A DNA stretch of 64,000 bases from Candidatus Chloroploca sp. Khr17 (GCF_004138165.1 NZ_RYFF01000021.1:28686-92685); one strand, 5' to 3'. Positions 34,861 through 44,024 are shown, numbered from the stretch's first letter. Notes: a model not told the origin generated them from the letters alone. Numbers and translations are program-made.

Positions 34861-36960
34861 ATGCGAAGGTCAGAAGACATCGCCAATCTCCCGGTCGTCA
34901 AAGTCAATAACCTTGGCATCGCTTACGAGACAAGTGCCGGCGATGTGCTTGCGGTGCGTGATGTCTCGTTCGAGATCTTTCGGGGCGAAGCGCTTGGCAT
35001 TGTGGGCGAGTCGGGGTGCGGCAAGAGTACCGTGGCCTTTGGCATGGTCAATTATCTTGGGCGCAATGGCAAGATCGCCCATGGCTCGATCGCGTTCCAG
35101 GGGCAGTCGCTGGTTGGGCGAAGCCCCGAAGAGTTGCGCCGTTTGCGGGGCGACCAGATTGCGATGGTTTACCAGGATCCGATGACGTCGCTCAATCCGG
35201 TGCTGCGCATTGGCACGCAAATGGCCGAGGTGTTGATAACGCACCGAGGGATGGCGAAAGACGAGGCCCGCGAACGCTGCGTCACGATGCTGCGCAAAGT
35301 CAATATGCCCGACCCGGAACTGGTGCTGCAGAAGTATCCCCACCAGATCTCGGGCGGGCAGCAGCAACGGGTGGTGATCGCAATGGCGATGTTGAATAAT
35401 CCAGCGCTACTGGTGATGGACGAACCAACAACGGCATTGGATGTCACCGTCGAGGCAACGGTGCTCGATCTTGTTGATGATCTGCGGCGCGAGTTTGATA
35501 CGGCGATCATGTTCATTAGCCACAACCTCGGCGTGATTGCACGTGTCTGTGATCGGGTTGCCGTGATGTATGCCGGCGAAGTAGTTGAAATTGCTTCAGT
35601 CCAGGAACTCTTTGCCAACCCGCGCCATCCCTATACGCAGGGCCTCATTCGCTGTGTGCCCAGGCTTGGCCGCAGCAAGGCAAGCAGCGTGCTCTACCCG
35701 ATCCCTGGCCGGGTGCCTTCACCCGATAACCAACCCGCCGGGTGTACCTTCGAGCCGCGCTGCGCGTATGCCCACGAGTCGTGTCGGGCCAAGCGTGTGC
35801 CGCTGCGCCAGTTTCAGCCCAACCATAATGTGCGCTGCCTCTTCGCCGAAGAGATCGATGCCTCACAGTGGACGCCCACTGAGCCGATGACGCCCCTTGT
35901 GCAGACTTCGCGTGATGCCGAGCCTATTCTTGACGTTGACTCACTCAAGACCTACTATCGCCAGGCGAGTTCGTCACCACTGAGCCTGTTTGGTCTCGCC
36001 AAACCGCGTTATCTCAAGGCGGTTGATGATGTCTCGTTTAGCTTGCCCAAGGGCATTACCCTCGGCGTTGTTGGCGAATCAGGCTGTGGCAAGAGCACGC
36101 TGATCAAGACGATCATTGGCCTCGAAGAGTTGTCGGGCGGCAAGATTGAATTTATGAGTGTTGATCTGGGGGTCAAGGTCAATAAACGCGACATGGCGAC
36201 GATCCGTGAGTTGCAGATGGTTTTTCAAAATCCGAATGCAACGATGAACCCTAGTTATCCCATTGGACGCCAGCTTGAACGTCCGTTGCGGCGCTTCAAG
36301 ATTGTTCCCCCGAGCGAGATCCGGGCCGAGGTGGTGCGCCTGTTGCGCGCAGTCAAGCTTGATGAGCACTACTATGATCGTTTGCCCAATCAGTTGAGTG
36401 GGGGCGAAAAGCAGCGGGTTGGCATTGCTCGTGCGTTTGCCGGACGGCCCGATCTCGTGCTCTGCGATGAACCAGTGTCGGCGCTTGATGTCTCGGTGCA
36501 GGCTGCGGTGCTTAATCTGCTCGCCGAGATCCAGCAACAGCAGGGCACAACGCTGTTGATGATTGCCCATGATCTGAGTGTGGTGCGCTTCTTTTCCGAT
36601 ATGATTGCGGTGATGTACCTTGGGCAGATCGTCGAGATTGGCCCTGCCGAGGCGATCTATGCGCCGCCGTACCACCCCTATACAGAGTCATTGCTGGCGG
36701 CGGTGCCGATCCCAGATCCCACGGTTGAGCAGGCCCATGTGCGGCTTTCGGGCAATGTGCCTAGCCCGCTTGATCCGCCGTCGGGATGCCGTTTTCATAC
36801 CCGTTGCCCTCGCCGCCACCTCTTACCCGATGATGGTACACTATGCACAACGACTGTCCCGCCATGGCAAGATGTCGGTGATGGTCATCGGATTTTTTGT
36901 CATATTCCGCTCGATCAACTGCGTGCCTTTGAGCCTGCGGTCAAGATGGCCCAGGAATAG
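34861..36960 (+). CDS. Fused double ATPase of a peptide-type ABC transporter (OppD-OppF fusion)
   Basis: 699 residues with two complete ATPase units in one chain. Unit 1 (about 10-330) has [27 protein letters not shown] and [12 protein letters not shown], then an oligopeptide-ABC tail with Cys residues. Unit 2 (about 345-690) has [26 protein letters not shown] and [12 protein letters not shown] and a second Cys tail (SGCRFHTRCPRR). The ribosome-binding site GAGGAG precedes ATG 34861. It completes the operon, so this transporter does not need the separate OppD/OppF at 24-26 kb. Confidence 0.93.
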   Translation: MRRSEDIANLPVVKVNNLGIAYETSAGDVLAVRDVSFEIFRGEALGIVGESGCGKSTVAFGMVNYLGRNGKIAHGSIAFQGQSLVGRSPEELRRLRGDQIAMVYQDPMTSLNPVLRIGTQMAEVLITHRGMAKDEARERCVTMLRKVNMPDPELVLQKYPHQISGGQQQRVVIAMAMLNNPALLVMDEPTTALDVTVEATVLDLVDDLRREFDTAIMFISHNLGVIARVCDRVAVMYAGEVVEIASVQELFANPRHPYTQGLIRCVPRLGRSKASSVLYPIPGRVPSPDNQPAGCTFEPRCAYAHESCRAKRVPLRQFQPNHNVRCLFAEEIDASQWTPTEPMTPLVQTSRDAEPILDVDSLKTYYRQASSSPLSLFGLAKPRYLKAVDDVSFSLPKGITLGVVGESGCGKSTLIKTIIGLEELSGGKIEFMSVDLGVKVNKRDMATIRELQMVFQNPNATMNPSYPIGRQLERPLRRFKIVPPSEIRAEVVRLLRAVKLDEHYYDRLPNQLSGGEKQRVGIARAFAGRPDLVLCDEPVSALDVSVQAAVLNLLAEIQQQQGTTLLMIAHDLSVVRFFSDMIAVMYLGQIVEIGPAEAIYAPPYHPYTESLLAAVPIPDPTVEQAHVRLSGNVPSPLDPPSGCRFHTRCPRRHLLPDDGTLCTTTVPPWQDVGDGHRIFCHIPLDQLRAFEPAVKMAQE

Positions 36961-36983
36961 CGCCCCGGCGCAGGAGGAGCCTC

Positions 36984-37661
36984 ATGCTGGTTAAGGATTA
37001 TATGCTCCAGCATCCGATCATGATCGAACCGCACAAACGTCTTGCTGAAGCACGTGCGTTACTGGTCGAAAATGAGATCTATTATTTGCCCGTGGTGGGC
37101 GATGGCAAGCGCTTTCTTGGGATGATCACGCCTCCGCGTCTTGCGATACCACCCGAGCGTATGGCGAGTTTAGATGTGTGGGAGATTTCAAATTATCTGG
37201 CTAATTTGACGGTTGAAAAGGTGATGCTAAAGGCTCGGGATTTGCCAACGATTGGCCCGAATGCCACACTTGAGCAAGCATCGCATCTGATGACCAAGAC
37301 GAAAATCGGCGGCCTGGCAGTACTCGACGGCCAGATTGTGCTTGGCTTGATTACTGACAACCATCTGCTGGTCGAGTTGAACAATCTCCTCGGTGCCTTC
37401 GAACCGGGTTGGCGCGTCACCGTGCGGATCAAGGGCAAACGCGGTGATTTGCTCCGCCTCATTCGCGCTGTGACTGATCGTGGCTGGACGATCATGGCCC
37501 TGGGCAATGTGCGCACGCCCAAAAAGCCTGATGACTGGGATGTGGTGCTCAAGGTGGTCGGGTGTACCCGCGAAGAACTGGTTGACGCCATTGCTCAACT
37601 TGACGGCCAGGTATTACGGGATATTCGTGAGACCGCAAGTTATGCGTATGTGAAGCCATGA
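36984..37661 (+). CDS. CBS-pair protein with C-terminal ACT-like domain
   Basis: 225 residues. Two CBS motifs (about 1-65 and 75-130: VKDYMLQHPIMIEPHKRL and VEKVMLKARDLPTIGPNATL) usually bind adenosyl nucleotides. The last 85 residues (WRVTVRIKGKRGDLLRLIRAV) look like an ACT/BON-type sensing fold. The AGGAGG site is near. It follows the ABC ATPase by 23 bases and overlaps the next gene (ATGA), so it may link energy state to that gene. Confidence 0.8.
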   Translation: MLVKDYMLQHPIMIEPHKRLAEARALLVENEIYYLPVVGDGKRFLGMITPPRLAIPPERMASLDVWEISNYLANLTVEKVMLKARDLPTIGPNATLEQASHLMTKTKIGGLAVLDGQIVLGLITDNHLLVELNNLLGAFEPGWRVTVRIKGKRGDLLRLIRAVTDRGWTIMALGNVRTPKKPDDWDVVLKVVGCTREELVDAIAQLDGQVLRDIRETASYAYVKP

Positions 37662-38593
37662 AAACGAGTGGCGTTGGGTTTGCTCTTTTGCCCTTTGGTG
37701 TGGCAAAGGTGGTGCATCAAGCCCAGCCAGTGCCATGCCTGGTTGGGCTTTCGTTGCAGCATCCTCCGGTTCATCTCGTTGCCCAACCTTGCAATGGTTT
37801 GCGCGTCACCGGGGCGCGTGCTGATGCGGCGTTGCGGTACGCCGAGGCGTTCCTGCGTTTCTATGCGCTCCCTGCCCGGGTTGAACTCCAGGTTGAACTG
37901 GCTGTTCCAGTTGGGCAGGGACTTGGCGCTGATGCCGCGCTGGCGTTGACGGTGGCGCAAGCGGTTGCCCGATTTTATGCTCTGCCTGATGACGATCGCG
38001 TCGAGCTCGCGACGGCTGTGGGGCTGGATGCGACTGATGCGCTTGCCATCTATGGGGCAAGGCATGGTGGTTTGCTGGGCGTGGAGGTTGCCAGCCGCAT
38101 GGCTGGCCTGCCTGCCCTTGTGCGTCAACAGCCTATCACGCATCCCGAACGCCAGGCCTGGGTCTTTGTCCTCGTTTTGCCTCGTCTCGCCCCGGGCGCA
38201 TCGGTGCCAGACGAACGCACTCTGCTTGCCCAGATCGCCCGTGTGGCCGCCTCGATCGAAGATCCGGAAGAAGCTGGCGAACAACTCTTTGCTGCCGCTG
38301 CCGCCGATGATCTCAACACCTTCGCACGGAGCCTGCAAAGCATCACCACCCAGACACGAGAAACCCTCGAAAAGAACGCGATCGTGCCAATGCTGACAAC
38401 AGAGGACAAAAACGTGTTAGACTTTATGCGTTCACACGGTACGATTGCGCAAGGCCGTTGTCTGACCGGCAATGCATGGTGGGGGCTCATCGCCGGAGCC
38501 TCAGCAAGCCAGGTTCTTCGCGCCCAGTTACGTCGTTACCCTGGCCTTGCAGGTGGGATGGTGATGGCGGCCATTGCGAGCAAGCGCTCGTAA
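37658..38593 (+). CDS. GHMP-kinase-like protein (beta-RFAP-synthase-like)
   Basis: 311 residues with the GHMP motif PVGQGLGADAALALTVAQA near residue 88, where the kinase family has PxxxGLGSSAA, and a C-terminal GGMVMAAI-like glycine motif. It resembles beta-ribofuranosylaminobenzene 5'-phosphate synthase-like proteins. The second residue of the usual SS pair is replaced (GAD), so ATP use is uncertain. It is translationally coupled (ATGA) to the CBS protein. Confidence 0.65.
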   Translation: MKTSGVGFALLPFGVAKVVHQAQPVPCLVGLSLQHPPVHLVAQPCNGLRVTGARADAALRYAEAFLRFYALPARVELQVELAVPVGQGLGADAALALTVAQAVARFYALPDDDRVELATAVGLDATDALAIYGARHGGLLGVEVASRMAGLPALVRQQPITHPERQAWVFVLVLPRLAPGASVPDERTLLAQIARVAASIEDPEEAGEQLFAAAAADDLNTFARSLQSITTQTRETLEKNAIVPMLTTEDKNVLDFMRSHGTIAQGRCLTGNAWWGLIAGASASQVLRAQLRRYPGLAGGMVMAAIASKRS

Positions 38594-38610
38594 GCTGACG
38601 GAATATTCTC

Positions 38611-38653
38611 GTCACTGGCAAGAAGTCAGCATTGCTGACTTCTTGCCAGTGAC
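38611..38653 (+). terminator. Long perfect hairpin
   Basis: 20-bp perfect stem with ATT loop, tip GTCAGC-ATT-GCTGAC, between two tandem genes (GHMP-like and panE). Confidence 0.65.
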
Positions 38654-38729
38654 GGTGTGTGTGTTGGGCTTGGAGGCGCAGGCTTCCCTCCACTTCATGC
38701 ACACGAAGCCAGCAAAAAAAGGAAGTGGT

Positions 38730-39659
38730 ATGCGTATTGCCATCGTCGGCGTTGGTGGAGTCGGTGGGTATTTTGGTGGACGCCTGGCGCAGGCTGGTCA
38801 CGAGGTGCATTTTATTGCCCGTGGTGCCCATCTTGCGGCTATCCGTGAGCATGGGTTGCGGGTCGAGAGTTTTCTGGGTGATTTCACGATCCAGCCAGTG
38901 CTGGCAACTGATGACCCGGCGCAGGTGGGACCCGTTGATTATGTGCTGGTAGCTGTCAAGAGTTGGCAACTCGCCGAGGCAGCGGCCTCGATGCGGCCCT
39001 TGCTTGGCCCCGCAACGGCGGTGGTGCCACTGCTGAACGGTGTTGAGGCGAGCGACATTCTTGCCGAGGTGCTCGGCCCTGACTACGCGATGGATGGTAT
39101 CTGCCGCATCCTGGCGTCAATCGGTGGGCCTGGACTGATCAAGCATAGCGGCATTGAGCCGTCGCTCGCTTTTGGTGAACGTGATAACCGCCGTACCCCC
39201 CGCGCCGAAGCGCTCGCGGCAGCCTTCAAAGCCGCCGGGATACGCGCCTCGGTTCCGCCTGATATTCAGGTGGCAACCTGGGAAAAATTCATGTTAATCT
39301 GTACATGGAGTGGCCTGGGGGCAATTACGCGCGCACCAATTGGCGTATGGCGGACCCAACCTGGCACCCGCGCTCTTGCCGAAGCCGTCTTGACCGAAGT
39401 GGTGACCGTCGGCCAAGCGCGTGGGGTCGCCCTGAGCATGGAGCGTGTTGCCTCCATTATGAGCTTTATTGACGAAATGCCCCCTGCTGGTACCTCCTCG
39501 ATGCAGCGCGACATCATGGAAGGCCGCCCCTCGGAACTCGAAGCCCAGAACGGTGCGATTGTGCGCCTCGGCGCAGCCGCAGCAATACCTACCCCAACCA
39601 ACAGCTTCATCTACCACTGCCTTCTTCCCCAGGAGTTGGCAGCGCGTCATGCTTTGTGA
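38730..39659 (+). CDS. panE: 2-dehydropantoate 2-reductase
   Basis: 309 residues. The N-terminal Rossmann motif GVGGVGGYFGG binds NADPH, and the C-terminal helical domain carries KFMLICTWSGLGA with the family Lys (near residue 185) and EAQNGAIVRLG near 270. It reduces ketopantoate to pantoate in coenzyme A synthesis. I start at ATG 38730 after AAGGAAG; the longer frame would run through the hairpin at 38611. PanE/ApbA-family relatives can reduce other 2-oxo acids, so the substrate is likely but not certain. Confidence 0.87.
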   Translation: MRIAIVGVGGVGGYFGGRLAQAGHEVHFIARGAHLAAIREHGLRVESFLGDFTIQPVLATDDPAQVGPVDYVLVAVKSWQLAEAAASMRPLLGPATAVVPLLNGVEASDILAEVLGPDYAMDGICRILASIGGPGLIKHSGIEPSLAFGERDNRRTPRAEALAAAFKAAGIRASVPPDIQVATWEKFMLICTWSGLGAITRAPIGVWRTQPGTRALAEAVLTEVVTVGQARGVALSMERVASIMSFIDEMPPAGTSSMQRDIMEGRPSELEAQNGAIVRLGAAAAIPTPTNSFIYHCLLPQELAARHAL

Positions 39660-39693
39660 TGTGGAGAAAGAGGGCCTGTTGCCCTAGGAAATA

Positions 39694-39748
39694 GGTTGCT
39701 GCTCGTGAAAGCTGCCAGCTTTGCTGGCAGCTTTCACGAGCAGCAACC
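39694..39748 (+). terminator. Long perfect hairpin
   Basis: 26-bp perfect stem (39694-39719 with 39723-39748) and TTT loop, tip GCCAGC-TTT-GCTGGC. It is directly followed by GAGGAA and the antiporter gene. Confidence 0.7.
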
Positions 39749-39767
39749 GAGGAACCACAAAAAACAC

Positions 39768-41420
39768 ATGATCTTTGACACGCAAACACTGATCGCCATG
39801 TTTGGGTTGATTGGCGCGGTGATCATTGGCGGCGCACTGATGGCCGGGCCTGCTGAGCGTACCGGCTTGCCGGGGTTGGCGGTGTTTCTGCTCTTGGGCC
39901 TCGTGCTTGGGCCGTTTGGCCTGGGCCTGGTCAATATGACCCTTGATGATCCCTTTTTGCGCGTTGTCTCGACGCTCAGCCTGGTGCTGGTGCTCTTTAC
40001 CGATGCGATGACGCTGGATCTTGGTGAGGTGCGGCGCAATAAGACGCTTGCGGCGTTGATTCTTGGCCCTGGGACGCTGCTTGCGGCGTTTGGCCTTGCT
40101 GGCGCAGCCTGGTGGTTGCTCGATCTTCCGCTTGTTGCCGCCATCATTCTCGGTGCGGCGGTGGCTTCGACCGATCCGGTGATCTTGCGCGGCATGCTTC
40201 AGGGCAGCGGCATGCCGCCCAGAATGCACCTTGCCTTGCGCCTCGAGAGCGGGATGAATGATGTGCTGCTTTTGCCGATTGTGGTGATTGCGCTGGCGTT
40301 TGGGATCGCCGGAGGCACGCCATCAGCCGGGACGCTCGCCAGCCTGCTGGTCAGCCTTTTTTTGCTTGGGCCGCTGGCCGGGATCTTTGTTGGCGTGGCG
40401 TCGGTGCGTTTGCTTGTTTTGGTGCGTGACCGCTTTGGGGTGCGCCGCGAGTACGAGTCGCTCTATGTGATCGGCGTGGCGCTGACGGCCTTTGCTGCCG
40501 CTGAAGCCCTCGGTGGCAGCGGCTTTCTCGCTGCGTTCGCCGCTGGCCTGGTGGTCTCGTCGCTTGACGTTGAACTCTGCGATTGCTTTCTTGAGTATGG
40601 GCAGGTTACCGCCGAGATGGCGCTGCTCTTTACGTATGTGTTGCTCGGGACGGCTCCAATCTGGAGTGGCCTCGGCGTGATCGGGCCGGCGGCGTTGCTC
40701 TTTGTGGCAATTGTACTGCTGGTGCGTCTGCCGATCTTTGCTGTGGCCCTCGGCGCGGTTGGGTTGACGCTCCGCGAGCGTCTGACCCTGGGATGGTACG
40801 GACCGCGTGGCCTCGGGGTGCTACTGTTGGCGCTGATCGCTGTCTTTGGCGACCTCCCCGATGGCGAGCGGGTGGTCGCCCTGGCGAGCCTGGTGGTCCT
40901 TGTGTCAGTGGCTCTGCAGGGCGGCTGGCCGCTGCTTCGGCGTCGGCGCCGCACCCCGTCAGGTGCGCCAGCGCCGGTGCTTGCTCCCCAGCAGCACCCA
41001 ACCGAGGGTGAGTTCATCCCGTTGATGCCTGCCTCGGGCCAAGTCGAAACGATCCCGCTGATGCCCGCGCCAGGTTTGCCGGAACGGATGAACCTTGAGC
41101 AATTGCGCCTGCACCGGTCGCGTGGTGAGCCGGTGGTGTTGATTGATGTGCGCACCGAGCGCAGCTATCGGGCGACGGAAACGATGGCCGATGGCGCGCT
41201 GCGGGTGCCGCCTGACCGCGCCGTCGCGACCCTCAAAGCGCACGGGGTGCCCAGTGAAGCATGGGTCGTGGCCTACTGCACCTGAGGGAGTGAAGAGACA
41301 AGCGCCCGGGTGGCGCGAGAATTGCAGAAAGCAGGCTGGCCCCGTGCTCGTGCGCTCGTTGGCGGCTGGCAAGCATGGGTTGATGCCGATTTGCCCTTGA
41401 TGCCACGCATTGAAGCGTGA
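39768..41420 (+). CDS. CPA1-type cation/proton antiporter with C-terminal rhodanese domain; in-frame TGA at 41283 (possible selenocysteine)
   Basis: About twelve membrane helices (residues 1-400) with the antiporter Asp motif GAAVASTDPVILRGML form the transporter. A Pro-rich cytoplasmic linker (about 405-445) leads to a rhodanese domain beginning PVVLIDVRTERSYRA. At 41283 the frame reads YCT-TGA-GSEETSARVA. Rhodanese relatives of this type have YCxC followed by ExTSARVA, so TGA replaces the catalytic Cys. The next 44 codons continue as a typical rhodanese end (LVGGWQAW), with TGA at 41418, three bases before the convergent gene's end. Without recoding the protein ends after residue 505; with it, 550 residues. 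Confidence 0.8.
41302..41316 (+). promoter_or_regulatory. Candidate bacterial SECIS hairpin
   Basis: GCGCC-CGGGT-GGCGC, a 5-bp all-GC stem with a five-base loop containing GGGT, starting 17 bases after the TGA at 41283-41285. Bacterial SECIS elements lie in the coding sequence just after UGA, with a G/U-containing apical loop about 16-37 bases downstream. The stem is short, so this is suggestive only. Confidence 0.4.
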
Positions 41421-41423
41421 GCC

Positions 41424-41939
41424 TTACCACCGCAAAATATAGTCCCGTTGCTGTTGGGTCTCGGGGCTGTGGGGGTGGTAGATGCGTTTGGCGACACCTT
41501 GCCAGTGACGGGCAAGCGTTGCCAACGCATCTTCGCCGCGCATCCCGCGGCGTACCAGCCAGCAACCAACCACGGTGCCCGTCCGCCCGATGCCGCCCCA
41601 GCAGTGAAGGTAGACCGTCTGCCCGGCGGCGATTTCGCCATCAAGGTAGTTCAGGATCGCTTCCATCTCGTCCCGCGACTGCGGAATGCTGCCGTCCTCA
41701 ATCGACATACGCTGGTAGCGCACGGTCGGCTGGCGAAGCTGCGCCTCGGTGGCGAGCAGCGCCTCGTATGGCACAAGCGCGCCGACCTCGGTGAGATCAA
41801 GGAACGACGTGATGCCGGCGTCGAGGTGCATGGCAATGCGCCATTGCGCCAGATCCGGCACCGCCGCGCCTGGATACTCACCCGCAATCAACTGGGGCGC
41901 AACACGGTAACAATTTTTGTGGGGAAGTTCTTGCGTCAT
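41424..41939 (-). CDS. Protein-tyrosine/dual-specificity phosphatase
   Basis: 171 residues with the phosphatase signature HCWGGIGRTG (Cx5R, near residue 113) and a general-acid loop candidate in SIEDGSIP. This is the DSP/PTP-like type found as stand-alone bacterial enzymes, with no signal peptide. The -10 box TATACT (41947-41952 on the complement) ends only seven bases before the ATG and no ribosome-binding site is visible, so the mRNA may be leaderless. It is convergent with the antiporter gene. Confidence 0.85.
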   Translation of the reverse strand: MTQELPHKNCYRVAPQLIAGEYPGAAVPDLAQWRIAMHLDAGITSFLDLTEVGALVPYEALLATEAQLRQPTVRYQRMSIEDGSIPQSRDEMEAILNYLDGEIAAGQTVYLHCWGGIGRTGTVVGCWLVRRGMRGEDALATLARHWQGVAKRIYHPHSPETQQQRDYILRW

Positions 41940-42020
41940 GGAGAGAAGTATACCGCGCTTTTGTTGCAGTGGTATACTGAAATAGATGCGGCATATGGCA
42001 TCTGGAGCCGCTCATCTAAG

Positions 42021-42255
42021 AGTCTGTCTGAAAAGTCGACGGTTTGTTTCGGAGTGCCGGCTTTAGCCGGCTAATGGACTTTCAGTACATGATCCGCTAT
42101 GCGCCTGATGCCGTGGGGCTGAAGCCCTCGGCTCGGGGAAGCGAAGCCCGCCTTCGCGGGCTATACCGGATTAATTTCTGGAAGACCATAAGCCGGCACT
42201 CCAAGGGTGCATCACGTGGTGGCGAACGATACTGACACCCTTTTCAGACAGCCTT
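42021..42255. mobile_element. MITE-like element with nested inverted repeats
   Basis: Outer ends AGTCTGTCTGAAAAG (42021-42035) and CTTTTCAGACAGCC (42240-42253) are inverted copies. The sequence TAAG flanks both sides (42017-42020, 42256-42259) as a possible target duplication. Inner ends GGAGTGCCGGCTTTAG (42051) and the complement of GGAGTGCCGGCTTATGG (42202 leftward) extend about 40 bases each. There is no transposase gene. The outer ends resemble IS5-group insertion sequences. It lies directly upstream of the acyl-CoA synthetase gene. Confidence 0.75.
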
Positions 42256-42275
42256 TAAGGGAGATGTACACGACG

Positions 42276-44024
42276 ATGGAAAAACCATGGCTGGCGGCGT
42301 ATGAGCAGGGTGTTGCGCCGACCCTTACCTATTCTCAGCAAACCCTGAGCGATCTGCTGCGTGAGACGGCTCGCCGTTATCCTGACCATACTGCGACCAA
42401 TTTCATCCTCAAATATATGCTTGGAGGGCGCTTTACGGTTGGCGGCAAGCTTAGCTACAAGCAACTCGATACGCTTGTGGATCGTATGGCGACAGCCTTG
42501 TATCAACTGGGTGTGCGCAAGGGCGAGCGGGTTGGGCTTATGTTGCCCAATTCACCGCACTACCTAATCACCTTTTTTGCCGCGATGCGGATCGGGGCGG
42601 TGGTGGTCAATATCAATCCAGTCTATACCAGCCGTGAGTTGCAACATCAACTCGCTGATGCAGGTGCCGAAACGATTGTCCTGCTCAACCTCTTCTGGCC
42701 GCGCCTGCGTGAAATTCGTCCTGAAACGTCAGTCAAGCGCGTTATTGTTGCGCATGTCTTTGATACGCTCGCTTTCCCTTCGAGCTTGCTGGTCAAGCGG
42801 AGCCAGCAGCACTCGGCAGAATGGGTAGACGTGCGTCCTGAGCAGGATATCTTCTTTTTCAGCGACTTGCTCCGCTATCCACCGACGCCGCCCAGGGTGA
42901 CCATTGATCCTGATGATGTCGCCCTATTTCAGTACACCGGCGGCACCACGGGTCTGCCCAAGGCGGCGATGCTGTCGCATAAGAATCTTATTGCCAATGT
43001 GACTCAGGTTGATGCGTGGGTGGTTGATGGGCAGCCTGGGCGCGAGAAGTTGCTTGCGGCGATTCCGTTCTTTCACGTTTATGGCATGACGACGGCGATG
43101 TTGTATGGGGTGCGCCTAGGTGCTGAAATAGTGACGGTGCCGAATCCACGGCCAATTGAGAATGTGATGCGCATTATTGCGACCGAGCGTTGCACGATCT
43201 TTCCGGGGGTGCCGGCCATGTATATTGGCATCATTAACCATAAAGATGTTGCGTCGTATGATCTGCGCTCGGTGCGGGTCTGCGTCAGTGGCTCGGCACC
43301 GCTGCCTGTGCAGGTGCAAGAGCATTTCGAGGCGCTGACCGGCGGACGCCTGGTGGAGGGCTATGGTCTTTCCGAGGCTTCCCCGCTGACCCACGGCAAT
43401 CCTGTCCATGGCCGACGCAAGGTGGGCAGCATTGGGGTGCCTTTTCCCGATACTGATGCGCGGCTGGTTGATCTTGAAACAGGTGCCAATTTGCCTTTTG
43501 ATGACCAGTCCCAGGGTGAGTTGTGTGTGCATGGCCCGCAAGTGATGCGGGGCTATTGGCAACGCCCAGAAGAGACCGCTGAGGCGATCGATGCCGAGGG
43601 GTGGCTCCATACCGGTGATATTTGCAAAGCTGACCCCGAAGGCTATTTCTATGTGGTTGATCGCAAGAAAGATATGATCATTGCCTCGGGGTTTAAGGTG
43701 CTGCCCCGTGATGTCGAAGAGGTGCTCTATATGCACCCGAGTGTGATGGAGGCGGTGGTTGCTGGGATTCCGCATCCTGCGCGCGGCGATGATACGGTCA
43801 AGGCATTCATTGTAGCCAAGCCCGATACCCATCCTACGGCTGAGGAGCTTCGTGCGTTTTGTGCATTGCACCTTGCTCCTTACAAGATACCGCGTGAGAT
43901 CGAGTTCCGCGATGATTTGCCGAGGACAATTGTGGGCAAGGTGCTCCGACGATTGCTGATCGAAGAAGAACAGACCAAGCAGCAAGCCGCTGCGCTTGAT
44001 GCAGGTAAGCCTGGTAACCCTTGA
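42276..44024 (+). CDS. fadD: Long-chain fatty acid--CoA ligase
   Basis: 582 residues of the adenylate-forming family. The ATP-binding motif is YTGGTTGLPKAAMLSH (near 220), adenylate motif GYGLSEASPL, hinge/Asp region WLHTGDICKADPEGYFYVVDRKKD and catalytic Lys in PRTIVGKVLRR. I start at ATG 42276 because homologues begin MEKPWLA and the GGGAG site is 12 bases upstream; ATG 42264 touches that site. The upstream MITE may supply or block its promoter. It makes acyl-CoA for lipid synthesis or degradation and lies 36 bases before two prenyltransferase genes. Confidence 0.92.
   Translation: MEKPWLAAYEQGVAPTLTYSQQTLSDLLRETARRYPDHTATNFILKYMLGGRFTVGGKLSYKQLDTLVDRMATALYQLGVRKGERVGLMLPNSPHYLITFFAAMRIGAVVVNINPVYTSRELQHQLADAGAETIVLLNLFWPRLREIRPETSVKRVIVAHVFDTLAFPSSLLVKRSQQHSAEWVDVRPEQDIFFFSDLLRYPPTPPRVTIDPDDVALFQYTGGTTGLPKAAMLSHKNLIANVTQVDAWVVDGQPGREKLLAAIPFFHVYGMTTAMLYGVRLGAEIVTVPNPRPIENVMRIIATERCTIFPGVPAMYIGIINHKDVASYDLRSVRVCVSGSAPLPVQVQEHFEALTGGRLVEGYGLSEASPLTHGNPVHGRRKVGSIGVPFPDTDARLVDLETGANLPFDDQSQGELCVHGPQVMRGYWQRPEETAEAIDAEGWLHTGDICKADPEGYFYVVDRKKDMIIASGFKVLPRDVEEVLYMHPSVMEAVVAGIPHPARGDDTVKAFIVAKPDTHPTAEELRAFCALHLAPYKIPREIEFRDDLPRTIVGKVLRRLLIEEEQTKQQAAALDAGKPGNP

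Noticed and set aside
41283..41285. Frameshift as the cause of the interruption in the rhodanese domain
   Set aside because: The homologous sequence resumes in the same frame immediately after TGA, so only recoding, a nonsense change or a base error can explain it.
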